A DNA stretch of 64,000 nt from Blastopirellula marina DSM 3645 (GTDB lineage Bacteria > Planctomycetota > Planctomycetia > Pirellulales > Pirellulaceae), in the NCBI RefSeq assembly GCF_000153105.1, contig NZ_CH672376.1:866599-930598 (forward strand), written 5' to 3'. Position numbers and translations under genes: made by a program. A model generated the notes under the pieces. That model did not search any database. It was not told the DNA's origin and saw nothing but the letters and a program-made list of their open reading frames with translations. Below, piece after piece: positions 27,161 through 36,246 of this stretch (position 1 is its first letter; the number at the start of each line of letters is the position of its first letter).

Positions 27161-27427
27161 ATGGTAGTTTGGAAATTGGCAGGAATGACCTTAGCCCAAA
27201 AACGTGATGAGCTACGCCAGGAACTACGGACTCGCTTTATCGAGCCGGAAGAATTCTGCGAGCTGGCTGTTTCAAGCCGCAAACTAGTACGCAGCGATGT
27301 CAGCGCCGCGTCGGTCAAAGGGCTCTATAGCCCCGATGACAATCTGTATTACTTTGTTGAGGAAGAACGCCTTGACAACTTCCGTACTGCACGGGTCCTT
27401 GATAGCCAGCCGTTGCAGATCGCCTAA
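27161..27427 (+). CDS. Small unknown protein, 88 residues
   Basis: AGGAGGG at 27142-27148 is a strong ribosome site, though 12 bases from the ATG. The product is small, hydrophilic and charged, with no signal peptide or membrane span. Its first ~40 residues look helical (LAQKRDELRQELRTRFIEPEEF), and the rest ends in a likely strand pair with LYYFVEEERLDNF. I recognise no family; it is compatible with a small cytoplasmic protein. It stands alone, between the phosphate operon and the convergent symporter gene. The ribosome site and sensible composition support it being real. Confidence 0.6.
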   Translation: MVVWKLAGMTLAQKRDELRQELRTRFIEPEEFCELAVSSRKLVRSDVSAASVKGLYSPDDNLYYFVEEERLDNFRTARVLDSQPLQIA

Positions 27428-27546
27428 CGGCATTCTGCAACTGGACTTGCTGCTTGTCGCCTGACGCCGACGCCGTCTCTGAAAGACCGTGTCGCAGCCA
27501 TTTTTTCGCTGGAACAAATTTCGATACGTTCTCATTGCAAAAGATA

Positions 27547-27579
27547 AAAGCCGCACGGGACATTGCCCGAGGCGGCTTT
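27547..27579 (-). terminator. Terminator of the symporter operon
   Basis: AAAGCCGC (27547-27554) pairs with GCGGCTTT (27572-27579), extended inside by CGGG/CCCG. Read on the minus strand the stem is followed by a T-rich TTTTATCTTTT stretch, 37 bases past the symporter stop. Confidence 0.8.
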
Positions 27580-27615
27580 CATTTTGCGCTTCTAGCGATC
27601 GATTTGCCGACTCGC

Positions 27616-29484
27616 TTAGGGGTTGTCGGCTTCGGCGTCGGTTTCGTCGAAGTGAGCCTCTGGAGCGTGCGAGCCGCGTGGGATCCGCACGTTGTCGACC
27701 AGTTGCTGAATCTCTTCCGGCGGCGCCGGAGTCAGCCGGCTGACGACCAGCGTGACCACAAAGTTCAGCATGCAGCCCACGGCGCCGATCGACTCTGGCA
27801 AGATTCCGCCTTCGGTCCAATTGGCGAACATCGGCGTGATTAGCGGCTCGCTGAACAGGAACGGCAGGATCACGTTCGCCTTACAGGCCAGGATATAGCC
27901 GCCGGTGAAGACGATCCCGGTGATCATGCCGCTGATCGCGCCTTCGCGATTGGTCCGGCGATCAAAGATCCCCAGGAAGATAATCGGAAAGAAGCTGGCC
28001 GCCGCAAGTCCGAACGCGAATGCGACGACTTCGCCGATAAACCCAGGCTTGATGATCCCAAAGTACCCGGCGACGACGATGGCCCCCAAAATCATGATGC
28101 GACCAACGAGCAACCGCTTCGCTTCCGACGCTTTGGGGTCGACAAAGTGAATGTACAAGTCGTGAGCCATCGAACTGGAGATCACCAGCAGCAAGCCGGC
28201 GGCCGTGCTCAGCGCCGCCGCCAAACCGCCGGTCGCGACAATCGCGACGATCCAGCCCGGTAGGCCGGCGACTTCAGGAGTGGCCAGCACGAGGATGTCT
28301 TTGTCGATGGTCGCCTCGGCGAAGGTGTCGCCATCTTTCTGGAGCGAGATCACGCCGTCACCGTCTTTGTCGTTAAACACGATCAGGTCGGTGACTTGCC
28401 AAGAGTTGATCCAATGGATCGGCGTCTCGGTTCCATCTTCGCCGACCGCCGCTAGATGGTAGATCGGCGTGCCGGTCTTTTCCCCGTCTTCGTTTTCTCC
28501 TTCGTCAATGCTGACGATCTTGGCGCCGTTCAGCGTGCTGAGCAGGTTGTAACGAGCGAACAGGGCCATCGTCGGCGCCGCCGTGTAAAGCAACGCGATA
28601 AACAGCAGCGCCCAACCGGCGCTAAACCGGGCTGCCCGGACGTTGGCGACCGTATAAAAGCGGACGATCACGTGCGGTAAGCCCGCGGTGCCGGTCATCA
28701 GCGCGAACATCGTGAGAAAGACGTTTAACTGCGAGCGATTGGTAAACGGCTTCGTATAGGCCTCAAACCCAAGTTCGGCATGCAGTGCATCGACCCGCTC
28801 GTGAATATCGCCGGTCATAAAGCCGATCTGCGGAACGTAATGTCCGGTCAGCATCTTCGAGAGCGCGATCGACGGAATCAAAAACGCCGCGATCAGGATG
28901 AAAAATTGGGCGACCTGCGTCCAGGTAATGCCCTTCATGCCGCCCAATACGGCGAAGAAGGCGACGATCACCATGCCGATCACAACTCCCACTTCGACCT
29001 GCACCGCCAGGAAGTGCGAGAAGACCAGTCCGACGCCGCGCATCTGACCGGCGACGTAGGTGATCGAAACAAAGACCGCACATAGCGCCGCAACAACGCG
29101 AGCAGTCTCGCTGTAATAACGTTTGCCCACAAAGTCGGGGACCGTGTATTGGCCAAACTTGCGCAAGTAGGGGGCCAGCAGCAGCGCCAACAGCACGTAA
29201 CCGCCGGTCCAGCCCAACAGGTAGACCGTGCCGTCATAGCCGCTGGCGGCGATCAGGCCGGTCATCGAGAGGAACGACGCCGCACTCATCCAGTCGGCGG
29301 CCGTTGCGGCGCCGTTGGCGATCGCCGGCACTCCGCCGCCGGCGACATAAAACTCGCTCGTCTCTTTCACACGGCTTTTCCAGCCGATGTAGAGATAGAT
29401 GAAAAAGGTGATCGTGACAAAGATGTAGGTCCAGACGGCGCTAGACAACTCGACAAAGCCAAGCAGGGGGGGGAAGTCAATCAT
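27616..29484 (-). CDS. Sodium:solute symporter (acetate/carboxylate permease type)
   Basis: A 622-residue integral membrane protein of the sodium:solute symporter family with about 13 hydrophobic segments. Family motifs include ETSEFYVAGGGVPAIANGAA, AADWMSAASFLSMTGLI, PYLRKFGQYTVPDFVGKRYY and LATPEVAGLPGWIVAIVATGGLAAALSTAAG. It most resembles the ActP-like subgroup that works with a DUF4212 small subunit, encoded just upstream. Short carboxylates such as acetate are the likely cargo, but that is inference. Between two mid-protein helices lies an insert of roughly 90 residues containing DKDGDGVIS, an EF-hand-like calcium loop. It is the last gene of its operon, 8 bases after the DUF4212 gene and followed by a terminator. 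Confidence 0.92.
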   Translation of the reverse strand: MIDFPPLLGFVELSSAVWTYIFVTITFFIYLYIGWKSRVKETSEFYVAGGGVPAIANGAATAADWMSAASFLSMTGLIAASGYDGTVYLLGWTGGYVLLALLLAPYLRKFGQYTVPDFVGKRYYSETARVVAALCAVFVSITYVAGQMRGVGLVFSHFLAVQVEVGVVIGMVIVAFFAVLGGMKGITWTQVAQFFILIAAFLIPSIALSKMLTGHYVPQIGFMTGDIHERVDALHAELGFEAYTKPFTNRSQLNVFLTMFALMTGTAGLPHVIVRFYTVANVRAARFSAGWALLFIALLYTAAPTMALFARYNLLSTLNGAKIVSIDEGENEDGEKTGTPIYHLAAVGEDGTETPIHWINSWQVTDLIVFNDKDGDGVISLQKDGDTFAEATIDKDILVLATPEVAGLPGWIVAIVATGGLAAALSTAAGLLLVISSSMAHDLYIHFVDPKASEAKRLLVGRIMILGAIVVAGYFGIIKPGFIGEVVAFAFGLAAASFFPIIFLGIFDRRTNREGAISGMITGIVFTGGYILACKANVILPFLFSEPLITPMFANWTEGGILPESIGAVGCMLNFVVTLVVSRLTPAPPEEIQQLVDNVRIPRGSHAPEAHFDETDAEADNP

Positions 29485-29492
29485 GATGCGGC

Positions 29493-29780
29493 TTATTCCT
29501 TTACCCCGTACTTCTTATCGAGTTGGTCCATGATCAACGCGTAGGCGAAGACCAGCACGACAAAGACGTACATCGCGCCTTGGTGGCCAAACCAAAAGCC
29601 CACCGGCAGACTGCCGATATGCCAGGCGTTGAGCTGCTCGACAAAGAAGACCGAACAGCCGAACGAGACGACTGCCCAGATGATCATCATGATCACAATG
29701 ACGACCAGATTGGCGCGCCAGTAAGCGAGATTGGGGCGCGCAGGCGCGGCCGGAGGTTGTTCATCAGAGGGGGCTGACAT
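29493..29780 (-). CDS. DUF4212 sodium symporter small subunit
   Basis: A 95-residue membrane protein with two hydrophobic helices (about residues 22-48, VVIVIMMIIWAVVSFGCSVFFV, and 62-84, GAMYVFVVLVFAYALIM). The hallmark NAWHIGSLPVGFWFGHQG loop lies between them and DQLDKKYG follows. This is the DUF4212 family, which is nearly always encoded next to an ActP-type sodium:solute symporter and is taken as its accessory subunit. AGGA lies about 6 bases before the ATG. The next gene starts 8 bases downstream, so the two are co-translated. Confidence 0.93.
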   Translation of the reverse strand: MSAPSDEQPPAAPARPNLAYWRANLVVIVIMMIIWAVVSFGCSVFFVEQLNAWHIGSLPVGFWFGHQGAMYVFVVLVFAYALIMDQLDKKYGVKE

Positions 29781-29967
29781 GCGTAATCCTAAACGACAAG
29801 AAATTCAGAGAGTTTTTGAATTTGCGCCGTCTAGGGGAATCGAAGAGCCGCCCTGTGTCAAGTAGCGGGGCCGTTTTCAGGCGAAAAGGGGTGAAGTGTT
29901 GCTGCGAGAAAGTATCAAGGGAAAGTGTTTGATGAGCGTCCTTTCCTGATTGGTCTCTAGCAGCAAC

Positions 29968-30057
29968 TCAGCTCCGTTCTAGCGTCACTTGTCCAATGAT
30001 CGCCCAGATCGCGACGAACGCAATTCCGAGCCATGCATGGAGAATATCGATAGGCAT
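29968..30057 (-). CDS. 29-residue single-helix membrane microprotein upstream of symporter operon
   Basis: Too short for routine gene calls. On the minus strand an ATG at 30057, preceded by GGAG with 5 bases spacing, opens a 29-codon frame ending in TGA at 29968. The product starts MPIDILHAWLGIAFVAIWAI and continues IGQVTLERS: a single hydrophobic helix from about residue 4 to 23, with two Trp and a short charged tail. Small one-helix proteins accompany several sodium symporter families. It lies 187 bases upstream of the DUF4212 gene on the same strand. A role as an accessory subunit of the symporter is inferred. The ribosome site and the membrane-helix composition are the main evidence; homologues could not be checked. 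Confidence 0.6.
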   Translation of the reverse strand: MPIDILHAWLGIAFVAIWAIIGQVTLERS

Positions 30058-30287
30058 TGCGTCTCCAACCGTAGTGGTCAGCGTTAGCCCATCCGTGTCC
30101 GAACTTCACCCGTCCGTGGCAGAATTAAGTATCGACGCAGAGGCCCCGGCGATTCGCGAAAAAGATCGCGCGACGTTACAGCCGTGATAGCATGCGTGCA
30201 AAGACCAGGCGGCGACCATTCTCCAGCCGCTACAGCTTCCGCATGGCCGCCCACAGCGGTTCCGGTTGTAGCGAATTTAGCGCGCGA

Positions 30288-31202
30288 TCAGGCTTTCGTC
30301 CGCCATTTGTAGTTGGCCTGTTGTTGGAAGCCGCTCAAACGCAGCGATCCGTCTTGCAGCAAGTCCAACAGCGCGTAGGCGTTATTCTCGGCGCCGCTTC
30401 CTTCCACCATCGCGGCCAGCGTGCAGTAGTGGATACCGCCGATTTGTTGGTAGCTGTTGGCGTGGTGATGCCCCTGAAAAACGGCGTGAACATTTCGCGA
30501 CAGTTCCAGAATCGTCCGAACGTTGGCGGCGTTACGGACCATATGGCTGCCGGCGTTATCCAGCCGCTGATGGACAAAGACGATCGTCGGTTTGTCGTTC
30601 GCCGCCAGGTCGTCGGCGAGCCATTTGAGCTCCTTCGCAGGGACGTTGGCGTCGCTCCAGACGAAGTTCTTCCGATGATACGGCTTCTGATCTCGCGTGA
30701 AGCAAGCGTCCAGCACCACAAAGTGCCAATCGCCACGATCGAACGAATAGTACGACTCCTCTTGGCTGACGGCCCCCAAAAACTGGCCCTTGGTCAGCGT
30801 GTCGACGCAATGGTTGCCTAGCACATAGTGACGATCGCCGCAGATCTTCTGGAATTCGTCATTGACCGTTTTCAAGTAACTCCACGAAATCTCGGCATCT
30901 CCGGTCGCGTCGATCAGGTCGCCCAGTTCTATGATCATGTCGGTCTTCGCCCCGATAAACGTATCGCTCGCTTTCATCAGCTTGCCAAGCGTCTCGCGAT
31001 AAGAACGACTGCCCGCCAGCGGTTTGTCGGCATAATGGAGGTCGGTGATCATGCCGATGCGAAAATCGACCGAACTATCGTCTGCAAACGCAAACGAACT
31101 GTCGTCAGCAAACGCCAGCGAACTGCCGGCCGCAGTCAGCAGCAGGGTAGAGCCTTGTAAGAACGCGCGGCGGTCAATACAGACCGGGTGGTGATCGGGC
31201 AT
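30288..31202 (-). CDS. Exported calcineurin-like metallophosphoesterase
   Basis: A 304-residue protein of the binuclear metallophosphoesterase fold. Motifs in order: D-x-H in MITDLHYAD, GDLID, GNH in VLGNHCVD, VFVHQ, and GHHH in FQGHHHANSY. These supply the Asp, His and Asn ligands of the two metals. The N-terminus has a Tat-like signal (DRRAFLQGSTLLLTAAGSSLA). Just after it the eight-residue unit [LF]AFADDSS occurs twice in tandem, a recent small duplication or slippage product. It hydrolyses phosphate esters outside the cytoplasm; the substrate is unknown. It is upstream of and transcribed the same way as the symporter operon, but ~230 bases separate it from the microprotein, so it is probably independent. 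Confidence 0.9.
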   Translation of the reverse strand: MPDHHPVCIDRRAFLQGSTLLLTAAGSSLAFADDSSFAFADDSSVDFRIGMITDLHYADKPLAGSRSYRETLGKLMKASDTFIGAKTDMIIELGDLIDATGDAEISWSYLKTVNDEFQKICGDRHYVLGNHCVDTLTKGQFLGAVSQEESYYSFDRGDWHFVVLDACFTRDQKPYHRKNFVWSDANVPAKELKWLADDLAANDKPTIVFVHQRLDNAGSHMVRNAANVRTILELSRNVHAVFQGHHHANSYQQIGGIHYCTLAAMVEGSGAENNAYALLDLLQDGSLRLSGFQQQANYKWRTKA

Positions 31203-31281
31203 GGCGTTGTCATCGGGAGGGAGAAAAAGGTGGGGCTCCCAATTAGTTTATGCGCAAACCATCTTGTCAGCAACCAAGAAA

Positions 31282-31304
31282 GGACGCCCCATGCCGAGGC
31301 GTCC
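31282..31304 (-). terminator. Terminator of pgk
   Basis: GGACGCC (31282-31288) pairs with GGCGTCC (31298-31304) around a 9-base loop. On the minus strand the stem is followed by TTTCTT, about 30 bases after the pgk stop. A T6 run on the other side (31311-31316) could also serve plus-strand transcripts. Confidence 0.75.
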
Positions 31305-31334
31305 CCCCTGTTTTTTCGACTTGTGTGAGCTGCT

Positions 31335-32522
<1,188 letters not shown>

Positions 32523-32730
32523 AGAGCTTCTCTTGGTAACGGGGGTGGAATCTTGTCGGGCGAATCAGCGCCCTGGGTGCGGGTTTTATCACTCGTGAAA
32601 CCGCCACTTTACCCAAGCTTGCCAAGCGAGGAAAGCGGCCGCGGTTTGCGCGCAATTGTGGTCGCAAAAAGCTCGCCTAATGCGGGAAAAACTTCCCGCC
32701 TGTCGAGATTGCGGAATCCGTCTTGTCGAC

Positions 32731-32805
32731 GGAATGCGGCTGGCCACTTCAATCCGAGTTAGGATCGCCGACGGCATTCCATCGGCTTGCGCCTCTGGCT
32801 AGTGT
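32731..32805. repeat. Dispersed palindromic repeat, copy A (left arm truncated)
   Basis: Contains GGAATGCGG, a centre matching the reverse complement of the loop in the 54552 copy (CACTTC-ATCCGAGTTAGGATCGCC), and a right arm ending in GGCTAGTGT. The left arm beyond 32731 is degenerate. Confidence 0.8.
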
Positions 32806-32894
32806 GACGATTTCCGGCTGGTTTTGGTCATGTTTGACGGTTCATTTCTCATGTTTGATCGTTTGTGAATGGCAAATCGCCCAACCTCGAAAAG

Positions 32895-32931
32895 TGCAAG
32901 CCGATGGAATGCGGCAGGACATTTCGGATAG
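32895..32931. repeat. Dispersed palindromic repeat, partial inverted copy
   Basis: Bases 32896-32912 are the exact reverse complement of 32774-32790 in copy A (17 of 17). The match continues loosely with CATTTCGGATAGG. Confidence 0.75.
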
Positions 32932-33070
32932 GACCGGACCGCATCGCATTTTTTCGAGTCGAAACCTGGGACTGGACCGGACCGCTGCGTTTTTTCGTTT
33001 GAAAGGTTGGACCGGACCGGACTGCTGGTTTTATGGACTGAAACCTGGGACTGGACTGCACTTTGGGAAT
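32931..33070. repeat. Degenerate GGACCGGACC tandem repeat
   Basis: Units starting at 32931, 32974, 33009 and 33053 (periods 43, 35, 44). Each opens with GGACCGGACC or GGACTG, followed by a T-run and most by GAAACCTGGGACT. An isolated GGACCGGACCG recurs at 33156. Confidence 0.8.
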
Positions 33071-33754
33071 GTCGAATCAAGATAGGACTAACAACATCGC
33101 TCGTCATTCTTGATTAGACATTCGTCCTTAGAAATTAGTCATTCACCCTCTCCTTGGACCGGACCGAAGACATCTGCGTACGGGCCGTCCCGCGGCTCGA
33201 GTGATCGATCGGCGGCAGAAATTGGCGGCGCGCAGCACAGCAGCCTCGAACCGACCTTCGCGGCCGGCGATTGATCATGGTTGGTTCGGGATTTCCTGGG
33301 TAATGGACCCCGGATTCGTGCGCTATGTCAAGCGGCGATCTTTACGCGACTGCGGCGGCCGAAGATGCCAGGCGAGCAAATTTCTAAGGCCCTGCTGGCC
33401 GTCCCAAACTAGCCGAGGGCGAAGCCGCGAAGCGACGCAGCCCTAGGTAAACGTCAACAAACGTGATGTGGACGTTGGATTGGATATTGTGACTACCCGC
33501 GACCTGTTCCAACATCGCTGTGGTGAACCACGCTGCGATCGTCGGTCGTCCATCCACGGGAAGATAAATCAACAACGGGATAGAATCAAACATAGGATTC
33601 GGAGGCTTCTGATTGCTTCCGAGTCTCGCAATGGTAGAAAGTAAAGACCGAAGAGTAAGGCCGTGGCCATGGCGCCGAGCAACTCTATTGCCGAACAGTA
33701 TTGCCCCCGTCCCCCTGTGATTTTCCTGGAATCTCTTTTGCGTTGTATAGCGCG

Positions 33755-34150
33755 ATGTCAATCAAACAATTCTTCCTATTCACTGGATGGCTATGCGTTT
33801 TGACGTGCATCGCTTGGCGAGCATACGAGGAGAGAGACGCTCGCATTCAGCGGAACTTGGCAATCGCGACTCGGTTGGAAATGTTTCCAATACTCTGCCT
33901 GTTACATGCAGACAGTATCGGCTTACGCGTTCCAGCGTTTAATGGGCGCCTCACGCAGTTTCAGGCGTTGATGAAACTGCAACTCAGATTGAATACCGAT
34001 GAGTTCGATGCATGGGGATCCGAATATTACCTTGAGATTCGACACGAAAATGACAAGGAAATTTGGACAATCGTAAGTTCGGGACAAAATAGATTGCTCG
34101 AAGACGGAAGGGGCGATGACGTGAGAGAATCGCTGGCGTTTGATCTCTAG
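33755..34150 (+). CDS. Small membrane-anchored protein of unknown function
   Basis: The ATG at 33755 is preferred; an upstream in-frame start at 33701 adds only a Pro-rich stretch. The 131-residue product has one N-terminal hydrophobic helix (FFLFTGWLCVLTCIAWRAY, residues ~5-24), with the remainder predicted to lie outside the cytoplasm. That part has a strand-rich look (YYLEIRHENDKEIWTIVSS). I recognise no family. The base composition is lower in GC than the flanking housekeeping genes, and the gene follows the repeat-rich stretch, so horizontal gain or relaxed evolution is possible. No clear ribosome site is seen. Confidence 0.5.
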   Translation: MSIKQFFLFTGWLCVLTCIAWRAYEERDARIQRNLAIATRLEMFPILCLLHADSIGLRVPAFNGRLTQFQALMKLQLRLNTDEFDAWGSEYYLEIRHENDKEIWTIVSSGQNRLLEDGRGDDVRESLAFDL

Positions 34151-34411
34151 GCTGGGTGATACAGTCCAACAGCCTATCTTCGAACTCTACGGATCCCCTG
34201 TTTCACTTTGTTTTGCGTAAACAAGACTTCGGCGCGAGAGAAATTGATTCGGCATGGTCATCCGTCGACGCTACTTTCGCAGGAGCGAAAAGCGACTTTC
34301 GGCGGCCGCTAGCAAAACGCATCACCTTACTGACATTCACCAGTTGCTTCTTTGAAGCTACATTCGCTTCGCGACATTGCAGTTTGACTCAAGCACAAGC
34401 GGAGATTTTCC

Positions 34412-35347
34412 ATGTGGGTACGAACGCTTCCATGGCTACTACTCTTGGGTTTGCCTGCGGTGGTGATGAGTCAGGATCCAGCGTTCACTCCCCAGGGTAC
34501 GGCGCCTGCGAAACAAGTCGCCCCCGTCCCTGCTGCAGCTGAAGAAGAAACGCTTCAAGCCGAGAAGCAGCTGCAGCGACTGATCGCCTCGCGAGACGCG
34601 CTGACGCAGGAGATTGATCGCCTGCGAAAGCGGACCGGGCAGCATTCGCAAGTTTTTGTCTCTGTCCAAGTTTTCGAACTCACGCACCGTAAAACGCCGC
34701 AAGCCAACGGATTTGCAGCAGCGCTGGCGGCCGGCGGATTAGCGGAGCCGGGACCGGTGGAGACTGGTAGTGCGACCGTTTACCGAGTGATTGCCGACGA
34801 CGAAGCCCTCAAGCAGGTCGTCGCCAAGTTGGAAAAATCAGGTGCGTTAAAAGTTCTCGCGGAACCGACGTTGATGACGGTCAGCGGTCAGCCTGCTTCG
34901 TTTCATGTCGGCGGAGAGTTTCCGATTCAAGTTCCATCAGCCGATGGTAGTCCGGCGATTGAGTTCAAAGCCTACGGCGCCGAGATGCATGTCGTTCCGG
35001 TCGTGCTGGGCCAGGGAAGAATTCGGCTGGGATTGCGGCCACGGATTAGCGAACTTGATCCCGACCACGGCATCAAGTTGGGTGATTTAACCGTGCCGGC
35101 GCTGCGCGTTCGCGGTGTCGACACAAGCGTGGAAATGCATGTTGGCGACGCGTTTGTATTAGCAGGGCTCGTGCAACAACGCGTGGTTACTAAGCCACAA
35201 CCGGAGTCTGGCGAGACAGGCCCAGACGAACAACCGGGACTCGTCCCCGGCAAGGCTGCGGAAGCCCATGCGGGGCGCGGCCAAACTGAAATGGAGTTTA
35301 CCGAGCTCGTTGTGATCGCCCGCGCAAAAATTGGCGCCGCCCCCTGA
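34412..35347 (+). CDS. Stand-alone secretin-domain protein (type II/III secretion family)
   Basis: GGAG at 34401-34404 lies 7 bases upstream of the ATG. The 311-residue product has a signal peptide (LPWLLLLGLPAVVMS), then a helical heptad region around residues 45-75 (LQAEKQLQRLIASRDALTQEIDRL). A domain typical of bacterial type II/III secretion and pilus secretins follows: LKVLAEPTLMTVSGQPASF, HVGGEFPIQVP, GAEMHVVPVVLGQGRIRLGL, and VDTSVEMHVGDAFVLAGLVQQR. Full secretins are usually over 400 residues with N-terminal ring domains, which are missing here, and no other secretion or pilus gene lies nearby. Short secretin-like proteins recur in planctomycetes. It may form a reduced outer-membrane ring or serve as an accessory; this is uncertain. 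Confidence 0.85.
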   Translation: MWVRTLPWLLLLGLPAVVMSQDPAFTPQGTAPAKQVAPVPAAAEEETLQAEKQLQRLIASRDALTQEIDRLRKRTGQHSQVFVSVQVFELTHRKTPQANGFAAALAAGGLAEPGPVETGSATVYRVIADDEALKQVVAKLEKSGALKVLAEPTLMTVSGQPASFHVGGEFPIQVPSADGSPAIEFKAYGAEMHVVPVVLGQGRIRLGLRPRISELDPDHGIKLGDLTVPALRVRGVDTSVEMHVGDAFVLAGLVQQRVVTKPQPESGETGPDEQPGLVPGKAAEAHAGRGQTEMEFTELVVIARAKIGAAP

Positions 35348-35532
35348 GCCAGTGTCTTGTTTCTGGAATGGTGAATTCTGGTAACACGGCGCCAGCGCGC
35401 TACTTCGTTCGCCTAGCGTTGGAGTAATTCGAATCTCAAAAAATCTGACCCAATTCGGGATAAACATTCGACCCGGCGATATAGTAAGGGGGCGCCAAGA
35501 ATTTCCGTTCGTTGTTGAACCCCAGAGCGCTG

Positions 35533-36246
35533 ATGTCACTCTTGCAGCAACCGCCGGGAGAAGAGCAGGAGGACTGGGGTCCAGCACCGGCTGAACGGCC
35601 TGTGGCGGCAGAGTCGTTGGGCTCTCCATTTCGCTTCTCGCTGACGCGGTTGATCATTGCGACTGCGATGTCGCCGTTGCCGCTGTTGTTGATTCATCGG
35701 TGGAACGTGAAGTACGCGTGGTGCTTCATCCTTAGTTGTTGCACGCTTTTCTTGACGATTCTTTGGGCACGCGCCGAAACATTGCCGCGAATCAATATGT
35801 TCGCTGCTTTTATGCTCACTGCTGCCGCGATCTTCGGGCCCATTGGTTGGCCAGCGTTTCCCGTATTGGTCATGTTCGCGGTACCGTCGCTGCTGATCTC
35901 GCAATTTTTTTTCCCATCGCAAGGGATGGCAAGTTACCGCCCAGCGAAATGCATTCAAGTGCTGCTGACGGCGAGTTTGCCTTTCTGCGTTTTCTGCGTA
36001 GGAGGCGGAGGTATCGCGAACTTGGCGTCACGCCGGAGGGCGCCTGAGGATTGGTATATTGGTTGGCCCATACTGTTAGTCTTTGCCGTGTTGCTGGGGA
36101 TCAACATCTATTGGGCCGTCACTGATCGCGGTGAAAATCTTGCGCAGCGGCCTGACCTTGGCTATAAGTACGAAGCGACGATGGTTTTGATACCGTTTGC
36201 GATCATGGTCTTCGTCTCGAGAATGCTACGGGGAGATAATTTTTGA
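35533..36246 (+). CDS. Unknown polytopic membrane protein (tandem paralogue 1)
   Basis: ATG at 35533 is chosen; TTG codons at 35512 and 35515 are alternatives and no clear ribosome site decides. The 237-residue product has a polar N-terminal ~35 residues and then about six hydrophobic segments. Notable motifs are FRFSLTRLIIATAMSPLPLLLI near the first helix and, at the end, NIYWAVTDRGENLAQRP followed by YKYEATMVLIPFAIMVF. The same two blocks occur in the next gene, so the genes are tandem duplicates. No known family is recognised. Role unknown; presumably cytoplasmic membrane. Confidence 0.7.
   Translation: MSLLQQPPGEEQEDWGPAPAERPVAAESLGSPFRFSLTRLIIATAMSPLPLLLIHRWNVKYAWCFILSCCTLFLTILWARAETLPRINMFAAFMLTAAAIFGPIGWPAFPVLVMFAVPSLLISQFFFPSQGMASYRPAKCIQVLLTASLPFCVFCVGGGGIANLASRRRAPEDWYIGWPILLVFAVLLGINIYWAVTDRGENLAQRPDLGYKYEATMVLIPFAIMVFVSRMLRGDNF

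Larger units (their letters stand above)
32523..33754. other. Repeat-rich intergenic region
   Basis: About 1.2 kb without a convincing gene. It contains a truncated copy of the dispersed palindromic repeat (32731-32805), a second partial copy in opposite orientation (32895-32931) and a GGACCGGACC repeat tract (32931-33070, with one more unit at 33156). A GC-rich self-complementary stretch lies around 33412-33446 (GAGGGCGAAGCCGC then GCAGCCC). On the minus strand a frame near 33430-33600 beginning MFDSIPLLIYLPVDG could be a gene remnant, but it runs into the GC-rich repeat and is not called. Confidence 0.6.

Noticed and set aside
32931..33165. The GGACCGGACC tract as a CRISPR array
   Set aside because: Repeat units are degenerate, spacing varies from 35 to 44 bases, there are no clear unique spacers and no cas genes are nearby.
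33384..33761. A 125-codon minus-strand frame in the repeat-rich region
   Set aside because: It runs into a GC-rich repeat at its C-terminus and lacks conserved features. A remnant is possible, but evidence is too weak to call a pseudogene.
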